Assembly (NCBI GenBank): GCA_036389485.1
Contig: DASVPR010000039.1
Coordinates: 108,921 to 172,920, forward strand
DNA from: CADCVT01 sp036389485
GTDB taxonomy: Bacteria; Actinomycetota; Thermoleophilia; Solirubrobacterales; Solirubrobacteraceae
Direction of reading: 5' to 3'
Length of the DNA stretch: 64,000 nucleotides
Shown piece by piece: positions 1 to 9,091 of this stretch (the stretch's first letter is position 1; each line of letters opens with the position of its first letter). The position numbers were made by a program, and so were the translations under genes. The notes under the pieces are model-generated. The model did no database searches. It was not told the DNA's origin and worked only from the letters and a program-made list of their open reading frames with translations.

Positions 1-109
1 TCCAGATGCTGCGCGCCTGGTCGTACGAGGCGTCGCCCGGCGCGATGACCTCGCCGTCGATGCGGGAGGCGAGGTCCTCGGCCCGGGTGCGAATGCTTGA
101 CGGTTCCAT
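1..109 (-). CDS. N-terminal fragment of a probable FAD-linked oxidoreductase
   Basis: Only the first 36 codons lie in the window; the gene runs off the left edge. The ATG at 109 opens a peptide that includes DLASRIDGEVIAPGD and then YDQARSIW. A short helix followed by 'G-x-V-x-x-P-G-D-x-x-Y-D-x-A-R-x-x-W' is typical of the beginning of FAD-binding (PCMH-type, often BBE-domain) oxidoreductases, where it leads into the flavin-binding domain. No Shine-Dalgarno precedes the ATG. The family call rests on this short N-terminal pattern only, so another function is possible. Confidence 0.45.
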   Translation of the reverse strand, partial: MEPSSIRTRAEDLASRIDGEVIAPGDASYDQARSIW

Positions 110-162
110 GGCGGGTATTCGACCGGCGCCCCGCCTGCGCGACTTCGCCCGGACCGGCCATC

Positions 163-179
163 CCCGGCCAGTGGCCGGG
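163..179 (-). terminator. GC-rich hairpin after the acylase gene
   Basis: CCCGGCC and GGCCGGG form a perfect 7-bp stem around a 3-nt loop, starting 9 nt beyond the stop codon of the acylase gene. There is no T-run, so it would be a GC-only terminator or an mRNA-stabilising hairpin. It could equally sit upstream of the partial oxidoreductase gene without function. Confidence 0.3.
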
Positions 180-187
180 AGCGGCCA

Positions 188-2803
188 TCACGGAATCTCC
201 ACCACCTGCTGGAAGGTGGGCCGGTTCTGCCAGGGGATGAGCGGCTGCGTGATGCCGCCGAGCGGCCGGTGCCAGATCGCGTCGAAGCACTCGACGCGCA
301 CGTCGTCCCCGCAGACCGGGTCGCCCGCGTAGAGCTGCTCGTCCGTCGTGGCGGCGGCCTCGCGCAGCGACGTCTCCAGAGCGGCGGCGCACCGGCGCCG
401 GTTCCCTCCGCCGCAGAGCGCCCTCCTCGGCCATCCCTTCACCCTCTGCTTCAGGACCCGCCGCAGGTCCTTCTGGACGAACCCGTACCAGCCGTACTGC
501 CACGCCGACCCGACGTGGTCGCCGTGGTTGTTCGGGTGGTTGTCGAGCTCGTTGACCTTCGCGATCGCGTCGATCAGCTCGTCGCCCAGCGCGGGCTCGA
601 ACTGCGCGCGCACGAGCTTCGGCCACCAGGCGTCCATGAGGCGGATCGCGTCGCGGTGCTCGTACGCGCCGTCGCCGTCGGTGTCGATGCGGTGCGCGCC
701 CTCGCGGTGCCACGCGGCGAGCTTGCTCGTCAGGTCGGGCGCGCGGCCGCCGAGCACGCGCAGCGCCCAGGGCAGGACGGCGTCGCCGCGGAGGTCGACC
801 GTCGCGGCGCCGGTCATCGCCTCGGCCAGCTCGGGCAGGGTCGTCTTGCGCTCGCCCCTGGTCAGCGCGCGGATCCGGCCGGCGAGCAGCTGCTGCCGGG
901 TCACGGGGCCGAAGCTCCAGTTGTTGTCCGCCGCGCCGTAGCCGTGTGCCTGCTTGCCGTTCCAGTCCGCGATCCACGGCTGGTCGAGCGCGTTGGGGTG
1001 CTGCTCGGGGGGCGTGCTCGTCTCCGTCAGCGCGACGCCGTCGGCGCGCGGCCAGGCGAAGCGCGCGGCCATCGGCAGGCTCGGGTCCGTCCGCTTCGCG
1101 CGCAGCGGGTTCGCGCCCGCGTTCTGGTAGGCGATGTGCTCGCGGTCCGCGTAGAACCAGTTGAACGTGAACGGCACCAGCGCCGCCGCGCGCTGGAAGT
1201 CCTGCGGCGAGCGGATCTGGTCCGGGTCGTTGAACCGGCTGAACGCGACGCCGGAGTCGGCCTCGTGGCCGTAGGTGCTGCGCAGGCTGGTGAGCAGCAC
1301 GGGCCGGCCCTTGTACGTCGCGCGGGCGCGCACGAGCCCGAGCTTCGTCCGTTCCGCGGTGAGGGTCTCGCTCCCTTCCGGCGTCGGGTCCGCGGCGTTC
1401 GGCTGCCACTCGTTCGTCCGCTGCAGGACCTCGATCGGCTCGCACTGCCCCTGGTAGCGGTAGTGCGTGTCGTCGCAGAGCGGGACGGCGAACGTGTCGA
1501 CGAGGTCCTGCGCCGACGTGGTGGCGCTCCACGCGTAACTGCGGCCGTGGCCGATCTGGACGTAGAGGTTCACGCCCGGGAACGCGATGCCGCGCGCCTC
1601 GATCCCGGGCGCCTTGATGCTCTGCTCCATGAGGACCTGCGGCGAGAAGTACGCGGTCTGCGGGCCGAAGACCGCCAGCGGGCGGCCGCTCTGCGACTCG
1701 GCGGCGGAGACGAGCAGCGCGTTGGACATCGCCCGCCTTCGCGGCGCTCCGAGCAGGCCCGCCGCCGGCCCTCCCCCGCGCGCCTCCGCGGTCGCGCGGC
1801 TCGTGGCGCCGGGCGCGTTCGCCTTCTCGACCAGCTCCGTCGGCTTCACGCTCCCGGCGTCCGGCAGCACGACGCCACGGGCACGCTTCGGCCGCAGCGC
1901 GTACGGGAACCGCCTGCCTCTGACCGTGGTCACCGCCTCGCGGTCGTCGACGGAGCGGAACGCGCGCCAGATCGCCGTCCCCCGCTTGCGGCCGAACCGC
2001 GCCCGCGCCTCCTGCAGCGCGGCCGCCGCCTCGACCTCCTTCCCCCCGCCGACGCCGAAGATCGCTCCGATGACCGCCGCGGTCGCGACGACGTCCTCGG
2101 CCTTCCAGTCGTCCGGCCCCTCCGGCCTGCCGATCGCGGCGTACTCGCCGGGGAGCTTCAGCGGGTTGATGCGCGCCTCGGCGATGTAGGCGTTGATGCC
2201 GCGCAGGTAGTTGCGCAGGTCCTCGCGCACCTTGTCCGACTCGGCCTCGAAGCCGGGCGGCCGTATCTCGGTCTGCCGCTCGAGGTCCTCCTCGGTGTAC
2301 GACGCGACGCTCCACATCAGGGCGTCGAACGCGCGGTTCGCGGGCGCGCCGCCGGCGAAGCTCGACAGCTGCGCGCGCCCGAGGTGGCGGAAGATGTCCA
2401 TGAAGAAGAGGCGGTCCTCGGCGGTGGCGTAGCCGAGGTCGTACATCGCCTGCTCGCGGCTGTCGGAGACGATGTGCGGCACGCCGTACTCGTCCCGCCC
2501 CGGCTCCGTGCCGATCGGCGCCGCCTTGAAGTGCTGGTCGAGCGTCTGCGGCGTGAACGGCCGGGGCGCCTCGATCAGGTCGGCATAGAGGCCCAGCTGG
2601 TCGTCGTTGTGCGCGGGCCGCGCGCCGGTCGCGAGGAACGCCGCCAGCTCGGGCCCGTTCGCCCGGCCGTTCGCGCCGGGCGGGAGGATGTTGCGGACGC
2701 CGTCCGCGGCGTGGGCCGCCGGAGCCACCGCCAGCGCGCACACCACGCCCACCAGGACCCTCCACCCCACGGGTGCGATCGTACTTGTCGGCGTGCGGAT
2801 CAC
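188..2803 (-). CDS. Secreted penicillin acylase family (N-terminal nucleophile) hydrolase
   Basis: Penicillin amidase family proteins hydrolyse amide bonds of beta-lactams, acyl-homoserine lactones or other N-acyl compounds outside the cytoplasm. The precursor (871 aa) has an N-terminal signal peptide (hydrophobic core about residues 14-32, cleavage near AHA). The autocatalytic site is RRRAMSNALLVSAA, where Ser360 would become the first residue of the beta chain; N-terminal Ser followed by Asn is the family signature. An alpha-chain region containing GVPHI and a spacer lie before it. Length agrees with the family. The GTG start at 2803 is preceded by GGAGGGG; an in-frame GTG at 2770 would fit a signal peptide better but has no ribosome site. 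The substrate cannot be told from the sequence. The start overlaps the divergent hrpA start. Confidence 0.88.
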   Translation of the reverse strand: MIRTPTSTIAPVGWRVLVGVVCALAVAPAAHAADGVRNILPPGANGRANGPELAAFLATGARPAHNDDQLGLYADLIEAPRPFTPQTLDQHFKAAPIGTEPGRDEYGVPHIVSDSREQAMYDLGYATAEDRLFFMDIFRHLGRAQLSSFAGGAPANRAFDALMWSVASYTEEDLERQTEIRPPGFEAESDKVREDLRNYLRGINAYIAEARINPLKLPGEYAAIGRPEGPDDWKAEDVVATAAVIGAIFGVGGGKEVEAAAALQEARARFGRKRGTAIWRAFRSVDDREAVTTVRGRRFPYALRPKRARGVVLPDAGSVKPTELVEKANAPGATSRATAEARGGGPAAGLLGAPRRRAMSNALLVSAAESQSGRPLAVFGPQTAYFSPQVLMEQSIKAPGIEARGIAFPGVNLYVQIGHGRSYAWSATTSAQDLVDTFAVPLCDDTHYRYQGQCEPIEVLQRTNEWQPNAADPTPEGSETLTAERTKLGLVRARATYKGRPVLLTSLRSTYGHEADSGVAFSRFNDPDQIRSPQDFQRAAALVPFTFNWFYADREHIAYQNAGANPLRAKRTDPSLPMAARFAWPRADGVALTETSTPPEQHPNALDQPWIADWNGKQAHGYGAADNNWSFGPVTRQQLLAGRIRALTRGERKTTLPELAEAMTGAATVDLRGDAVLPWALRVLGGRAPDLTSKLAAWHREGAHRIDTDGDGAYEHRDAIRLMDAWWPKLVRAQFEPALGDELIDAIAKVNELDNHPNNHGDHVGSAWQYGWYGFVQKDLRRVLKQRVKGWPRRALCGGGNRRRCAAALETSLREAAATTDEQLYAGDPVCGDDVRVECFDAIWHRPLGGITQPLIPWQNRPTFQQVVEIP

Positions 2804-5800
2804 CTACCCCTCCGACCTCCCCGTCAGCGCGCGGCGCGACGACCTCCTCGCCGCGATCCGCGCCAACCAAGTGGTCGTCGTCGCGGGCGAGACCGGCTCC
2901 GGCAAGACGACCCAGCTGCCGAAGCTGTGCCTCGAGCTGGGGCGCGAGTCGATCGCGCACACGCAGCCGCGGCGGATCGCGGCGCGGACGGTGGCGGCGC
3001 GCATCGCCGACGAGCTCGGCGTGCCGCTCGGCGGGGTCGTGGGCTACGCGGTCCGGTTCGACGACCGCTCGTCGCGCGACTCGCGCCTGCGGGTGCTGAC
3101 CGACGGCCTGCTGCTCGCCGAGATCCAGCACGACCGGCTGCTGCGGCGCTACGACACGATCATCGTCGACGAGGCGCACGAGCGGTCGCTGAACGTCGAC
3201 TTCCTGCTCGGGTGGCTGAAGTCGATCCTGCCGCGGCGGCCGGAGCTGAAGGTGATCGTCACGTCGGCGACGATCGACCCGGAGCGGTTCGCGGCGCACT
3301 TCGAAGCGCCGGTCGTCGAGGTCAGCGGCCGGACGTACCCGATCGAGGTCCGGTACCAGCCGTCGGACCTCGACCCGCCGGACGCGATCGCCGGCGCGCT
3401 GGCCGGCCTCCAGCCGCTCGAGGGCGACGTGCTCGTCTTCCTCTCCGGCGAGCGGGAGATCCGCGACACGGCGGACCTGCTGCACGGGCGGTTCCCGGAC
3501 GTCGAGGTGCTCCCGCTGTACGCGCGCCTCTCCGCGGGAGAGCAGGCGCGGGTGTTCCGGCGCGGCTCGAAGCCGCGCGTCGTCCTCGCCACGAACGTCG
3601 CCGAGACGTCGTTGACCGTGCCCGGGATCCGCTACGTCATCGACACCGGCACGGCGCGGATCAGCCGCTACAGCGCGCGGCTGAAGGTGCAACGGCTGCC
3701 GATCGAGCCGATCTCGCGAGCGTCGGCGGACCAGCGCAAGGGCCGCTGCGGCCGTCTCGGCCCGGGGATCTGCGTCCGGCTGTACTCCGAGGAGGACTTC
3801 CTCGAACGGCCCGAGTTCACGGATCCCGAGATCCTGCGGACGTCGCTCGCCGCCGTGATCCTGCAGATGGCGAGCGCGCGGCTCGGGGACATCGAGAGCT
3901 TCCCGTTCCTCGACCCGCCGGACCGGCGGCAGGTCCGCGACGGGCTCAACCTGCTGCGCGAGCTCGGCGCCCTCACTCGTCGTCGCCGCCTCACCTCCAC
4001 GGGGCGGAAGCTCGCCTCCCTCCCCGTCGACCCGCGGCTCGCGCGGATGGTCGTCGAGGCCGCGGAGCGCGGGTGCGTCGACGAGGTCGTCGTCATCGCG
4101 GCGGCGCTTTCGATCGCCGACCCGCGCGAGCGGCCGTCGGATCAGCAGGGCGCCGCGGACCAGGCGCACGCGCGGTTCGCCGACGAGCGGTCCGACTTCC
4201 TCGCGCTGCTGAACCTCTGGCGGTACCTGCGCGAGCAGCAGCACGCGCTCTCCGGCAACCAGTTCCGCAAGCGGTGCAAGGCGGAGTTCCTGCACTACGT
4301 GCGCGTGCGCGAGTGGCAGGACCTCGTGCGCGAGCTGCGCTCCGCCGCGCGCGGGTCGGGCATCCGGATCAACTCCGTTCCCGCCGAGCCGGACGACGTG
4401 CACCGGGCGGTGCTCGCCGGCCTGCTCTCGCACGTCGGGCTTCGCGAGGGGCGGTCGGAGTACGTCGGCGCTCGGGACTCGCGGTTCGTGCTGTGGCCGG
4501 GGTCGGCCGTGAAGCCGCCGCCGTGGATCATGGTGGCGGAGCTGGTCGAGACCTCGCGGCTCTTCGGGCGCGTCGCCGCGCGGGTGGATCCGCGGTGGAT
4601 CGAGCCGCTCGCGAAGCACCTCGTGCGGCGTTCGTACTCCGAGCCGCGCTGGGACCGTGCGCGCGCCTCGGTCGTCGCGACGGAGCGCGTCACGTTGTAC
4701 GGGTTGCCGATCGTCGAGGGGCGGACCGTCGCCTACGGCCGCATCGATCCGGCGGTCTCGCGGGAGCTCTTCATCCGGCGCGCGCTCGTCGAGGGCGACT
4801 GGGACACGCGCCACGCGTTCGTCGCGCGCAACGCGGAGCTGCGCGCGCGGCTCGAGGCGCTGGAGGAGCGGGCGCGGCGGCGCGACCTGCTCGTCGAGGA
4901 CGCGGTCCTCTTCGACTTCTTCGACTCGCGGATCCCGGCCGACGTGGTCTCGGGCGGCCACTTCGACCGCTGGTTCCGCGACCAGCCCGGCGACCTCCTC
5001 GACTTCACCGAGGACCTCCTCACGCGCAGCTCCGCGGACCTCTCCGGCCGGCCGGACGCATGGAGGCAGGGCGACCTCGTGCTGCGGCTGTCTTACCGCT
5101 TCGAGCCGGGAAGCGAGCGCGACGGCGTGACGGTGCACATTCCCCTGCGCGCGCTCGCGGCGGTGCGGGACGAGGGCTTCGACTGGCTCGTGCCGGCGCT
5201 GCGTGAGGAGCTGGTGGTCGCCTTGATCCGGTCGCTGCCCAAGGAGCTGCGCCGCCAGTTCGTGCCCGCGCCCGAGGTGGCCGCGCAGGTCGTCGGGCTG
5301 CTGCGCCCGCGGCGCGGGCGGTTCGTCGAGGCGGTGGCGGCGGCGTTGTCCTCGCTGCGCCCGGTCCGCGTGCCCCCGGAGGCGTTCGACCTGTCGAAGC
5401 TCCCGCCCCATCTGCGCATCCGGTTCCGGGTCGAGGACGAGCGCGGCGCCCTGCTCGGCGAAGCGGACTCCCTCGCCGCGCTCCGCGAGCGTCTCCGGCC
5501 GCGGCTGCGGGCCGATCTCGCCGCCGCGGCCCGGCCGTTGGAGCGCTCCGGCCTGACGTCGTGGGACGGGATCGGGACGTTGCCGCGCGCGGTCGCGCTC
5601 CCGGGCACCGGCAACGCCGTCCGCGCGTACCCGGCGCTCGTCGACGAGGGCGAGACGGTCGGCGTCCGCGTCCTCGAGACCCCCGATGCGCAGCGCGCGG
5701 CGATGCGCGCGGGCACGCGTCGGCTGTTGCTGCTCACCGTCCCGCTTCCGAATCCCCGCCCGCCGCTGCAGTTCGCCACCGCGCCGCAGGGCGCCGCGGC

Positions 5801-6350
5801 CACGTTGCGCGACTGCGTCGCCGCCGCGGTCGACTCGCTCGTCGCGGAGCCCGCCTGGGACGAGGAGTCCTTCGAGCGGTTGCGCGTGCACGTCGCCGCG
5901 GAGCTCCACGATCGCACCTACGAGGTCGTCGCGCGGGTCGCGTCGATCCTCGACGCCGAGCGCTCGGTCTCGCGCCGGCTCGAATCGCTCACCGCGCCCG
6001 CTCTGCGGCCGGTCGTCGACGACGTCGCCGAGCAGCTGCGGCGCCTCCTGCGGCCCGGCTTCGTGGTGTCGACGGGCGTTGGCCGGCTCCCCGACCTCGA
6101 GCGCTTCCTCCACGCGGCCGCCCGGCGCCTCGACCGAGCCCCGTCCGCCCTCGCCGCCGACCTCGACAAGATGCGGACGATCCACGAGCTCGAGGCGCTC
6201 GCCGGCCCCGATCCTTCCCCCTCCATCGCCTTCCAGCTGCAGGAGCTCCGCGTGATGCAGTTCGCCGAGGGCCTCGCGAAGCGGGGGGTCGTGAGCGTGA
6301 AGAAGCTGCGCCGTCAGCTCGAGCCGGGCGTGACCAGCCCGCGCTCGTAG
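2793..6350 (+). CDS. hrpA: ATP-dependent RNA helicase HrpA
   Basis: This is a DEAH-box RNA helicase of 1185 aa, close to the length of other HrpA proteins, which act on structured RNA and stalled ribosomes in the cytoplasm. Walker A is GETGSGKT at residues 32-39, the DEAH box follows near residue 127, SAT near 158, and the HrpA-type motif VI QRKGRCGR near 315. Behind the helicase core come the HA2/OB-like segments and a long C-terminal DUF3418-type region. The reading frame is open further upstream, but the GTG at 2793 begins right at the conserved ITYPSDLPVSARR start and lacks a Shine-Dalgarno, so a leaderless or weakly initiated message is likely. It overlaps the divergent acylase start by 11 bp and the convergent response regulator by 37 bp. 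Confidence 0.92.
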   Translation: MRITYPSDLPVSARRDDLLAAIRANQVVVVAGETGSGKTTQLPKLCLELGRESIAHTQPRRIAARTVAARIADELGVPLGGVVGYAVRFDDRSSRDSRLRVLTDGLLLAEIQHDRLLRRYDTIIVDEAHERSLNVDFLLGWLKSILPRRPELKVIVTSATIDPERFAAHFEAPVVEVSGRTYPIEVRYQPSDLDPPDAIAGALAGLQPLEGDVLVFLSGEREIRDTADLLHGRFPDVEVLPLYARLSAGEQARVFRRGSKPRVVLATNVAETSLTVPGIRYVIDTGTARISRYSARLKVQRLPIEPISRASADQRKGRCGRLGPGICVRLYSEEDFLERPEFTDPEILRTSLAAVILQMASARLGDIESFPFLDPPDRRQVRDGLNLLRELGALTRRRRLTSTGRKLASLPVDPRLARMVVEAAERGCVDEVVVIAAALSIADPRERPSDQQGAADQAHARFADERSDFLALLNLWRYLREQQHALSGNQFRKRCKAEFLHYVRVREWQDLVRELRSAARGSGIRINSVPAEPDDVHRAVLAGLLSHVGLREGRSEYVGARDSRFVLWPGSAVKPPPWIMVAELVETSRLFGRVAARVDPRWIEPLAKHLVRRSYSEPRWDRARASVVATERVTLYGLPIVEGRTVAYGRIDPAVSRELFIRRALVEGDWDTRHAFVARNAELRARLEALEERARRRDLLVEDAVLFDFFDSRIPADVVSGGHFDRWFRDQPGDLLDFTEDLLTRSSADLSGRPDAWRQGDLVLRLSYRFEPGSERDGVTVHIPLRALAAVRDEGFDWLVPALREELVVALIRSLPKELRRQFVPAPEVAAQVVGLLRPRRGRFVEAVAAALSSLRPVRVPPEAFDLSKLPPHLRIRFRVEDERGALLGEADSLAALRERLRPRLRADLAAAARPLERSGLTSWDGIGTLPRAVALPGTGNAVRAYPALVDEGETVGVRVLETPDAQRAAMRAGTRRLLLLTVPLPNPRPPLQFATAPQGAAATLRDCVAAAVDSLVAEPAWDEESFERLRVHVAAELHDRTYEVVARVASILDAERSVSRRLESLTAPALRPVVDDVAEQLRRLLRPGFVVSTGVGRLPDLERFLHAAARRLDRAPSALAADLDKMRTIHELEALAGPDPSPSIAFQLQELRVMQFAEGLAKRGVVSVKKLRRQLEPGVTSPRS

Positions 6351-6955
6351 GCGAGCACGACGAGCTGCGTCCGATCCCGCAGTCTCAATTTCCTCAAGAT
6401 GCTCGTGAGGTGCGTCTTCACCGTCGCCTCGCTAAGGAAGAGCTGCTCGCCGATCTCGCTGTTGCTCAGTCCCTTCGCCACCAGCAGCACGACTTCTTTC
6501 TCGCGCGCGGTCAGCTCGTCGAGCGCCTGCTGCTCGCGCGGCGCGGGCCTTGCCACGTACGACTCCACTAGCCGCCGCGTGACCTCCGGCGCGAAGAGCT
6601 GGTCGCCCGCGGCGACGGTGCGGACGGCGTCGGCGAGCTTGTCCGGGGGCGTGTCCTTGAGGACGAACCCCGCCGCGCCCGCTTTCAGCGCGCCGTAGAC
6701 GTACTCGTCGAGGTCGAACGTCGTGAGGATGAGCACGCTCGGCCCGTCGATCCGCTTCGTCGCCTCGATGCCGTCGAGGCGCGGCATGCGGATGTCCATG
6801 ACGACGACGTCCGGTTGCAGCTCGGCCGCGCGCTCCACCGCGACGTCCCCGTCGTCCGCCTCGCCGACGACCTCGATGTCGTCCTGGGCGTCGAGGATCG
6901 CGGCGAGGCCGCTGCGCACCAACGCCTGGTCGTCGACGACGAGGACTTTGATCAC
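6314..6955 (-). CDS. NarL/LuxR-family response regulator
   Basis: The 213-aa protein has an N-terminal receiver domain with the acidic pair at residues 8-9, phospho-acceptor Asp54 (VVMDIRMPRLDG) and the conserved Lys in GFVLKDT. A C-terminal LuxR-type helix-turn-helix follows (LTAREKEVVLLVAKGLSN, then IGEQLFLSEATVKTH). It should be phosphorylated by the histidine kinase whose gene lies directly upstream: the GTG start at 6955 overlaps the kinase stop codon (GTGA), so the two are translationally coupled. The target genes are not evident. The 3' end overlaps the convergent hrpA end by 37 bp. Confidence 0.93.
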   Translation of the reverse strand: MIKVLVVDDQALVRSGLAAILDAQDDIEVVGEADDGDVAVERAAELQPDVVVMDIRMPRLDGIEATKRIDGPSVLILTTFDLDEYVYGALKAGAAGFVLKDTPPDKLADAVRTVAAGDQLFAPEVTRRLVESYVARPAPREQQALDELTAREKEVVLLVAKGLSNSEIGEQLFLSEATVKTHLTSILRKLRLRDRTQLVVLAYERGLVTPGSS

Positions 6956-8016
6956 AGCGGCAACCGCGCCTTCACTCTGAAGACCTCCCCCTCCCGGCCT
7001 GCCTCGACGCTGCCCCCGAACACCCTCACCCGTTCGCGCATGCCCGCGAGCCCGTGGCCGCCGCCTTCGCCGTTGGTCCCGCCCGCCGGATTCGTCACCT
7101 CCAGCAGCACCGCTTCCCCCGCCCACTTCACCTGCACCTTCGCGCGCCTCTCGGCCCCGTGCTTCCGAGCGTTCGTCAGGGCCTCCTGGACGATCCGGTA
7201 CGCGGCGAGGTCGACCCCGGGCGCGACCTCCGGCCGCTCGCCCACCGTCTGCACCTCCACGTCCAGGCCGGACTGCTCGACGAGGTGGTCGAGCATCGCG
7301 AGGCCCGGCTGCGGCGCGTACGTCGCGTCGTCCTCCTTCAGGACGCCCATCAGGCGGCGCATCTCGGTGAGCGCCTCGTGGGCGGTGTCGCGGACGGCCT
7401 TCAGGTGGCGCTCCGCCTTCTCGGGATCTCGTCGCAGCAGCTGCTCCGCGGCGCCGGCCTGGAGGGAGATGACAGAGACCGAGTGGCCGATGATGTCGTG
7501 CAGCTCGCGGGCGATCCGCGCGCGCTCCTCGAGGACCGCCTTTGCGGACTCGGTCGTCGCGCGGCGCCGGACGAAGAGCCCGGCGCCCCAGGCGGCGGCG
7601 AGGAAGAAGCCGAGTATCGCGCCGTCGCTCGGTTCGGCGGTGCCCTCGTAGTAGGTCAGGGAGACGGCGGTCGCCATCGCGGCGAGCAGCGCGACGCCTG
7701 CTATCACCGCGTGCTCGATCCGCCTCGCGTGCACCGCGGCGCTGAACGCCGCGACGAGGATCGCCGGCAGCGGCATCGCGCCCTCCTCCTGCGGGCCGCC
7801 GTCCGCCACGAGGACGCGCGCGAGCACGACGGCCGCGACTGTCAGCGCTGTTCCGACCGGGAACTGCCTGCGCGCGACGAGCGGGACGGTGAAGCCGAGG
7901 GCCCACGCGGTCCTCTCTCCCGCGCCGCCGTCGCCTGCGAGCAGGACCGCTTCGAGCACGGCCCAGGTGACGAGGGCGCCCGCGAGCGCGAGGTCGAGGA
8001 GGCTCGGTCGCTTCAT
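6952..8016 (-). CDS. NarL-type sensor histidine kinase (HisKA_3)
   Basis: This membrane sensor kinase of about 354 aa has several hydrophobic segments in its first 140 residues and no obvious extracellular sensor domain. The dimerisation/phospho-acceptor motif is ERARIARELHDIIGHSVSVI with His173, followed by an HATPase domain ending in the GGHGLAGMRERV G-box. It belongs to the DesK/NarX-like group that pairs with NarL-type regulators, and the partner gene overlaps its stop. A GTG nine codons upstream (8043) is an alternative start; neither start has a clear Shine-Dalgarno. The signal is unknown. Confidence 0.9.
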   Translation of the reverse strand: MKRPSLLDLALAGALVTWAVLEAVLLAGDGGAGERTAWALGFTVPLVARRQFPVGTALTVAAVVLARVLVADGGPQEEGAMPLPAILVAAFSAAVHARRIEHAVIAGVALLAAMATAVSLTYYEGTAEPSDGAILGFFLAAAWGAGLFVRRRATTESAKAVLEERARIARELHDIIGHSVSVISLQAGAAEQLLRRDPEKAERHLKAVRDTAHEALTEMRRLMGVLKEDDATYAPQPGLAMLDHLVEQSGLDVEVQTVGERPEVAPGVDLAAYRIVQEALTNARKHGAERRAKVQVKWAGEAVLLEVTNPAGGTNGEGGGHGLAGMRERVRVFGGSVEAGREGEVFRVKARLPL

Positions 8017-8142
8017 CCTGCGCGCGAGCCTAGACAGCGCCACCTACGACCTGAGTCGTAATCGCGGTCCGGACTTGCCGCCGATGACGAATCGTCAGCC
8101 TGGCCGACGACGTGTCGTGCGCGCGGTCTTAGCGTGCTCGCC

Positions 8143-8685
8143 ATGAACTCCCGACGCCTCCACACCACCGCTCTCGCCGCCGTCTTCGGCGGCGCCGTGT
8201 ACGTCTTCACCGGGGCCATCCAGGCCACGCACGACTTCGAGGGGACGCACAACACGATCGACACCACCGCCGAGTACCTCGTGACCGGCGCCCTGCCCGT
8301 CGCGCTCTTCGCGACGCTGCTCGGCTACCGCGCCTTCGGCGCTCTGGCCCGCCGCCCCCGCGCCGCTGGTGCGGCCATCGCCGCCCAGGCCGTGCTCGCG
8401 GTGATGTGTGTGATCAGCGTCATCAACGGGGAGGACGCGTCGTTCTTCAACGCGGTCGCCCCAATCTGCCTGCTGACCTGGCTCGTCTCGTCGATCGTCA
8501 TCGCGGTCGGCGTGCGCCGCCACGACGCGGTCCCGCGACCGGTCGCGATCGCCCTGCCGATCCTCGTCCCGGTCACGTTCATCCTCTCGCCGATCGGCGG
8601 CCCGATGATCACCGGAGCCTTCTGGCTGACCCTCGCGACCCACGTCCTCCGCGACGGTTCTCGCGCGGTCCCCGCCGCTGCGTAA
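8143..8685 (+). CDS. Small multi-pass membrane protein (DUF998/DUF4386-like hypothetical)
   Basis: The product is a 180-aa integral membrane protein with about five hydrophobic helices and a conserved-looking loop containing GAIQATHDFEGTHNTIDT between the first two. No catalytic motif is recognisable. It resembles short bacterial membrane proteins of unknown function that are often controlled by a neighbouring two-component pair, and it is transcribed divergently from the sensor kinase across a 126-bp gap. A -10-like TAGCGT ends 7 nt before the ATG, which suggests a leaderless message. A perfect terminator follows. Function unknown. Confidence 0.7.
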   Translation: MNSRRLHTTALAAVFGGAVYVFTGAIQATHDFEGTHNTIDTTAEYLVTGALPVALFATLLGYRAFGALARRPRAAGAAIAAQAVLAVMCVISVINGEDASFFNAVAPICLLTWLVSSIVIAVGVRRHDAVPRPVAIALPILVPVTFILSPIGGPMITGAFWLTLATHVLRDGSRAVPAAA

Positions 8686-8715
8686 AGCCGCCCCTCGGAC
8701 ACCACCCGACGACCC

Positions 8716-8740
8716 GAAGGCCCGCCCCGAGCGGGCCTTC
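8716..8740 (+). terminator. Strong rho-independent-type hairpin
   Basis: GAAGGCCCGC, the loop CCCGA and GCGGGCCTTC form a perfect 10-bp stem 30 nt after the membrane protein stop and 25 nt before the tRNA gene. It has no long T-run after it but is the clearest terminator hairpin in the window. Confidence 0.8.
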
Positions 8741-8765
8741 GTCATGGCTACACTTCGCCGACCCC

Positions 8766-8839
8766 GCCGGAGTAGCTCAGTCGGTTAGAGCAGCGGAATC
8801 ATAATCCGCGTGTCGGGGGTTCGAGTCCCTCCTCCGGCA
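8766..8839 (+). tRNA. tRNA-Met (anticodon CAT)
   Basis: A complete cloverleaf of 74 nt can be folded. The acceptor stem GCCGGAG pairs with CTCCGGC, the D arm contains AGTCGGTTA, the anticodon stem GCGGA/TCCGC encloses the loop ATCATAA with CAT at the anticodon position, and the T arm contains TTCGAGT. The discriminator base is A and no CCA is encoded. The anticodon also fits tRNA-Ile with lysidine-modified C34; the overall form looks like elongator tRNA-Met. The acceptor stem lacks the mismatch of initiator tRNA at position 1-72. Confidence 0.93.
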
Positions 8840-8848
8840 TCGACGCCG

Positions 8849-9091
8849 CTACCGGCCCGCGAGCAGATCGACCGGCGCGCGAAGCGGCTGATGCGCCCAG
8901 TCGCGGTTCGCGGGAGCGGTGCCACCGGCCGGCGCGACGTACGTGCTCGCCGTCGACGACGTACCCGACCCGATCGAGACGTCGAACGTGCCGAGGTCGG
9001 GGGCGGTCGCCGCTAGGCCGGTGAACCCGAGCAGCGCCGCCACGAGGCCCGCGACGAGTGGGTGGCGCGGATGCGAAGGAAGTGCGTGCAT
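8849..9091 (-). CDS. Small secreted protein of unknown function
   Basis: The 80-aa product begins with a signal peptide (HPLVAGLVAALLGFTGLAA) and leaves a mature peptide of about 50 residues rich in Ser, Thr and Ala with no cysteine. The ATG at 9091 has an excellent ribosome site, GGAGGTG with six bases of spacing, which is much stronger than most genes here and supports real translation. No family is recognised. It lies alone between tRNA-Met and the Hsp20 gene, with 270 bp upstream in which no gene is seen. A role in the envelope is inferred only from the signal peptide. Confidence 0.65.
   Translation of the reverse strand: MHALPSHPRHPLVAGLVAALLGFTGLAATAPDLGTFDVSIGSGTSSTASTYVAPAGGTAPANRDWAHQPLRAPVDLLAGR

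Noticed and set aside
269..5206. Open frame of 1645 codons on the plus strand across the acylase and hrpA genes
   Set aside because: It runs antisense to the acylase and out of frame with hrpA. Its composition (Arg, Pro, Ala, Val runs) is that of a shadow produced by G/C at third positions; no domain is visible.
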